DNA from: Bacteroidota bacterium
Lineage (GTDB): Bacteria; Bacteroidota; Bacteroidia; B-17B0; Aurantibacillaceae
Reading direction: 5' to 3'
Length of the DNA: 64,000 nucleotides
Assembly (NCBI GenBank): GCA_947450025.1
Contig: CANFTW010000006.1
Coordinates: 1-64,000, forward strand
A program made the translations under genes and the position numbers. This document shows, piece after piece, positions 61,107 through 64,000 of the stretch. Numbering within the stretch: position 1 is the first letter of the stretch; the number at the start of each line of letters is the position of its first letter. The notes beneath the pieces are model-generated. The model did not search any database and was not told the origin of the DNA. It saw only the letters and a program-made list of their open reading frames with translations.

Positions 61107-62123
61107 GTGTCATTCGTCAATAACATACAAATAATTAGAAAACTTAAGCTTATAAAGCTCATCAATGCTATTAAAATATGGGTAAGTTTTCATATTTCTA
61201 AAAGCATCAAAACACCATTTTCGAAAGGATTTCCTATTAGCATGGCCATTGAACCTACCACGAGTTGTAATTTACGATGCCCAGAGTGTCCAAGTGGGTT
61301 ACGTCAATTTACTCGGCCAATTGGCATGCTAGAGCCAATATTTTTTAAAAAAACCATTAACGAGGTATATAAGGAATTAATTTACTTGACCTTTTATTTT
61401 CAAGGTGAACCATATTTAAATCCCAATTTTTTAGAGATGGTAAGGTATGCCTCAGATAAGGGCATATACACCTCGACGTCTACAAATGCCCATTATTTAA
61501 ATCCTGAACAAGCAAAAAAAACGGTAGAAAGTAAATTAGATCGTTTAATAATATCAATAGATGGAACAACGCAAGAAACTTATGAGCAATATAGAATAGG
61601 AGGGAGTTTACAAAAGGTAATAGAGGGCACCAAAAATATTATACATGCAAAAAAATCATTAGGATCTCAAACGCCGCATATTGTCTTTCAATTTTTAGTT
61701 GTAAAACCTAATGAGCATCAGTTAGAAGATGTAAAAAAGCTAGCTAAAGAATTGGAAGTGAATGAGGTCGTTTTTAAAACTGCACAAGTTTATGATTTTG
61801 AAAAAGGAAATCCTTTAATTCCTGACAATATAAAATATAGCCGATATCAAAAGAAGAGTGATGGAACATATTCTATTAAAAACAAGTTATTAAACCAATG
61901 TTGGCGAATGTGGAGCAGCTGTGTGATTACATGGGACGGAATAGTGGTACCTTGTTGTTTTGACAAAGATGCTAAGCACCAATTAGGAGATCTGAAAAAC
62001 GAACATTTTAAAATTTTATGGAACTCAGAGAAATATCAGGCATTTAGACAATCCTTATTAAAATCAAGGCAAGAAATCGATATTTGTAAAAATTGTAGTG
62101 AGGGGACTAAAGTTTTGGCTTAA
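61107..62123 (+). CDS. Radical SAM/SPASM domain protein
   Basis: 338 residues from a GTG (MSFVNNIQII). The radical SAM cluster motif is C54-NLR-C58-PE-C61. The C-terminal SPASM region has CWRMWSSCVITWDGIVVPCCFD, LGDLKNEHFKILWNSEKYQAFR and CKNCSEG, enough for one or two auxiliary [4Fe-4S] clusters. These enzymes modify peptides or small molecules by radical chemistry; no peptide precursor or partner is visible nearby, so the substrate is unknown. Divergent from kynU, 60 bp between starts. Confidence 0.93.
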   Translation: MSFVNNIQIIRKLKLIKLINAIKIWVSFHISKSIKTPFSKGFPISMAIEPTTSCNLRCPECPSGLRQFTRPIGMLEPIFFKKTINEVYKELIYLTFYFQGEPYLNPNFLEMVRYASDKGIYTSTSTNAHYLNPEQAKKTVESKLDRLIISIDGTTQETYEQYRIGGSLQKVIEGTKNIIHAKKSLGSQTPHIVFQFLVVKPNEHQLEDVKKLAKELEVNEVVFKTAQVYDFEKGNPLIPDNIKYSRYQKKSDGTYSIKNKLLNQCWRMWSSCVITWDGIVVPCCFDKDAKHQLGDLKNEHFKILWNSEKYQAFRQSLLKSRQEIDICKNCSEGTKVLA

Positions 62124-62282
62124 ATGTTAAAAAATTAGCATTGTTTCGAAATTTTTAAATATTTTCTGATAATTTTTCCATATTATGGTATTTCTATTTT
62201 CTTTTTTATATATTTATCATTCAATTTTAATAACATTAAATTCACAATTAGTGAAATTAAAGAAACATTTTATAGAAATACT

Positions 62283-64000
62283 ATGAATAAAATTTTTACA
62301 AAAGGTCTATTAGCATTGCTTTTAGGAAGCTTTATTTCTATTAAGGCACAACAAAAATCAACTCATATTGGACATAATCCAAAAAGTTGTGGGTTTAAAG
62401 GACAAATGATTTTTGATAAAGATTCATTAGTTGGTTTTGATGAACTTATTGAGTGGGAAAAGGCTATCAAACAGGGTTATGATGTTTCTGATCAAAAAGT
62501 CGTTATGGCTATTTTAAAAAGAAATTTTATTGATTTTAAATATGGTTATAAGCAAATGTATATGGGAGGCGCTAATCAAGTTCAAACTGGATGTACAAAT
62601 GTTGATTTTGAAGCTGGAAATATTTCTGGATGGACAGCAGTTCAGGGGGATAATATCAATTCAAGTACCCATCAAATGGGAACGTTGTCAGCAACAACTC
62701 AAACATTAATATGTAATCCAGGTTATGTTGATCCAAATGGTGTTCCTATTACAGGAACATCTCCATTAGGTGGAAAATTTCTTCGTTTAGGAAAAACATC
62801 ACTTGGTGGCACTGCTTATAAAATATCTCAAACGTTTACAGTTACGGCTGCTAATTCAGTATTTATATATGCATATGCTGTGGTTTTAGAGGACGGAAGT
62901 CATAGTTGTAGTCAACAGCCATATTTTAATATTGCCTTTAAGGATTGTAACGGTAACGCAATTCCTTGTGGTCAATATGATGTGATTGCGGGCGGGTCGG
63001 CTTGTAGTACGGGGGTTGATCCAACTTTTATTACTTCTGGATCATTTAGCTATAAACAATGGACAACTGCAGCCTTTGACTTGTCTTCTCAAATTGGTAG
63101 TTGCGTGACGATCGATTTTCAAGTTGCTGGATGCGTTATTGCTCAAGGGGCTCACGCTGGGTATTGTTATATTGATGCTTCTTGTCAGCCAATGAGTATG
63201 ACATTAAATGGTTCTCAAATCCCGGTTGGTCAAACTAATAATTCTTTTTGTGGTGCCTCAACCACTAATACTTTATGTGCACCTGCAGGATTTAATTATT
63301 CTTGGGTTGGGCCTGGAGTTACTGGTCAAACTGGGCAGTGTATCAATACCTCAAGTGTAGGAACATTCTCTGTTACATTAGCTCAAAGTGGGGCAAGTTG
63401 TTTTAGTCCTGTATTATATTCTACATTTAACTCAGTGCCAAACCCAACTGTAACAGCTTCTATTACTCAACCTGTGTGTGTAACACCAGTAGGAACGGCT
63501 ACAATTAATGTCAATGGTGGGACATCGCCATATACTTTTTCATGGACCCCTGCAGCTCCTTCAAACCAAGTGAATACCAATTTAACTCCAAGCACCAATT
63601 ATACTGTTTTAGTGGAAGATGATAATGGTTGTATAGGAACAACTTCTTTTTCTGTTAATGGTGTGCCAGGCGGCCCTTCATATACGCTTTCTACAGTTCC
63701 AGGCTTAAATTTATCTTGCGCTTCTCCTAGTACAACAATTACATTTGCTCCAACTAGCACCAATACTTCTGTTTTTTGGGGAGGTCCTCAAGGAGTCATC
63801 ACCGGAACTAACGTTGTTGTCACTTCTCCTGGCACCTACACCTATGCAGCTATCAATACGGTAAGTACTTGTTCATTAACTGGTTCAGTAGTCATAACAA
63901 GTGATGTTAATATACCTACGGCAACCTACTCAGTTGCTTGTAATACAAACACGGTTACATTATCTGCAGTTGCTGGAGCTTCAATTAACTTAAGTTGGGC
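62283..64000 (+). CDS. Large secreted repeat protein (3' truncated by window)
   Basis: An open frame from the ATG at 62283 that stays open to the window end (572 codons, no stop). Signal peptide IFTKGLLALLLGSFISIKAQ. A Cys-containing N-terminal domain (GCTNVDFEAGNISGWTAVQGDN ... GGKFLRLGKTSLGGTAYKISQTFTV) is followed by PKD/SprB-like repeats: ITQPVCVTPVGTATINVNGG, TSPYTFSWTPAAPSNQVNTN, LTPSTNYTVLVEDDNGC. Such proteins carry T9SS sorting domains at the far end, which is outside the window. Probable surface adhesin. Confidence 0.85.
   Translation, partial: MNKIFTKGLLALLLGSFISIKAQQKSTHIGHNPKSCGFKGQMIFDKDSLVGFDELIEWEKAIKQGYDVSDQKVVMAILKRNFIDFKYGYKQMYMGGANQVQTGCTNVDFEAGNISGWTAVQGDNINSSTHQMGTLSATTQTLICNPGYVDPNGVPITGTSPLGGKFLRLGKTSLGGTAYKISQTFTVTAANSVFIYAYAVVLEDGSHSCSQQPYFNIAFKDCNGNAIPCGQYDVIAGGSACSTGVDPTFITSGSFSYKQWTTAAFDLSSQIGSCVTIDFQVAGCVIAQGAHAGYCYIDASCQPMSMTLNGSQIPVGQTNNSFCGASTTNTLCAPAGFNYSWVGPGVTGQTGQCINTSSVGTFSVTLAQSGASCFSPVLYSTFNSVPNPTVTASITQPVCVTPVGTATINVNGGTSPYTFSWTPAAPSNQVNTNLTPSTNYTVLVEDDNGCIGTTSFSVNGVPGGPSYTLSTVPGLNLSCASPSTTITFAPTSTNTSVFWGGPQGVITGTNVVVTSPGTYTYAAINTVSTCSLTGSVVITSDVNIPTATYSVACNTNTVTLSAVAGASINLSW

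Overview
This 64 kb window is AT-rich and comes from a member of the Bacteroidota. The evidence is type IX secretion (T9SS) sorting domains of types A and B, TAnnTTTG -7 promoter elements, chromosomal genes with almost no Shine-Dalgarno sequences, a hemD/DUF4271 pair, a bTHX-type small ribosomal protein and a TonB/FecA-like receptor. I cannot place it more finely from sequence alone.

Region 1 (1-11.9 kb) is an accessory defence island. In order it holds an AbiE-type type IV toxin-antitoxin pair (the antitoxin start lies outside the window); a four-gene Wadjet/MksBEF-like set (jetA-jetB-jetC-jetD); a reverse-strand pair made of a coiled-coil/winged-helix protein and a Cys-rich CWC protein, bracketed on both sides by helically phased arrays of ~11-bp repeats; and a forward module of MerR-like protein, 76-aa protein and large serine recombinase, each with a strong Shine-Dalgarno sequence. 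The recombinase frame runs through a terminator and into the 3' end of tRNA-Leu(CAA). This places one end of a mobile element there; the other end is to the left of the window.

Region 2 (12-62 kb) is ordinary chromosome. It includes prs-rplY, a Lon-N protein, an S41 protease, bTHX, purK-purE, rnpA, hemD and DUF4271, fadD-like and mutY, fRMsr, thpR, clpP, an H1-like protein, tonB, a DarA-like protein, DUF3109, glmS, a TIGR01777 epimerase, a ferredoxin-like/hypothetical/GNAT operon, a TonB receptor with a di-haem peroxidase, hemE-bestrophin, an M1 peptidase, ispE, accA-efp, and a seven-gene reverse run (two T9SS proteins, histidine kinase, iron/cobalamin-type ABC importer, nhaA). After these come kup, an outer-membrane protein, an AhpD-like protein, tatC, kynU and a radical SAM/SPASM protein.

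Region 3 (62.3 kb to the end) is the 5' part of a large secreted repeat protein that runs off the window.

The most interesting signals are the two 11-bp-period arrays around the CWC/winged-helix pair, the recombinase that has lost its zinc-ribbon cysteines and reads into tRNA-Leu, the Shine-Dalgarno-led integrase module in a genome that hardly uses such signals, three genes whose -7 boxes sit exactly 4 nt before the start codon (probable leaderless mRNAs), a HemD fused to a histone-like Lys/Ala tail, and an EF-P with Asn at the modified tip position.
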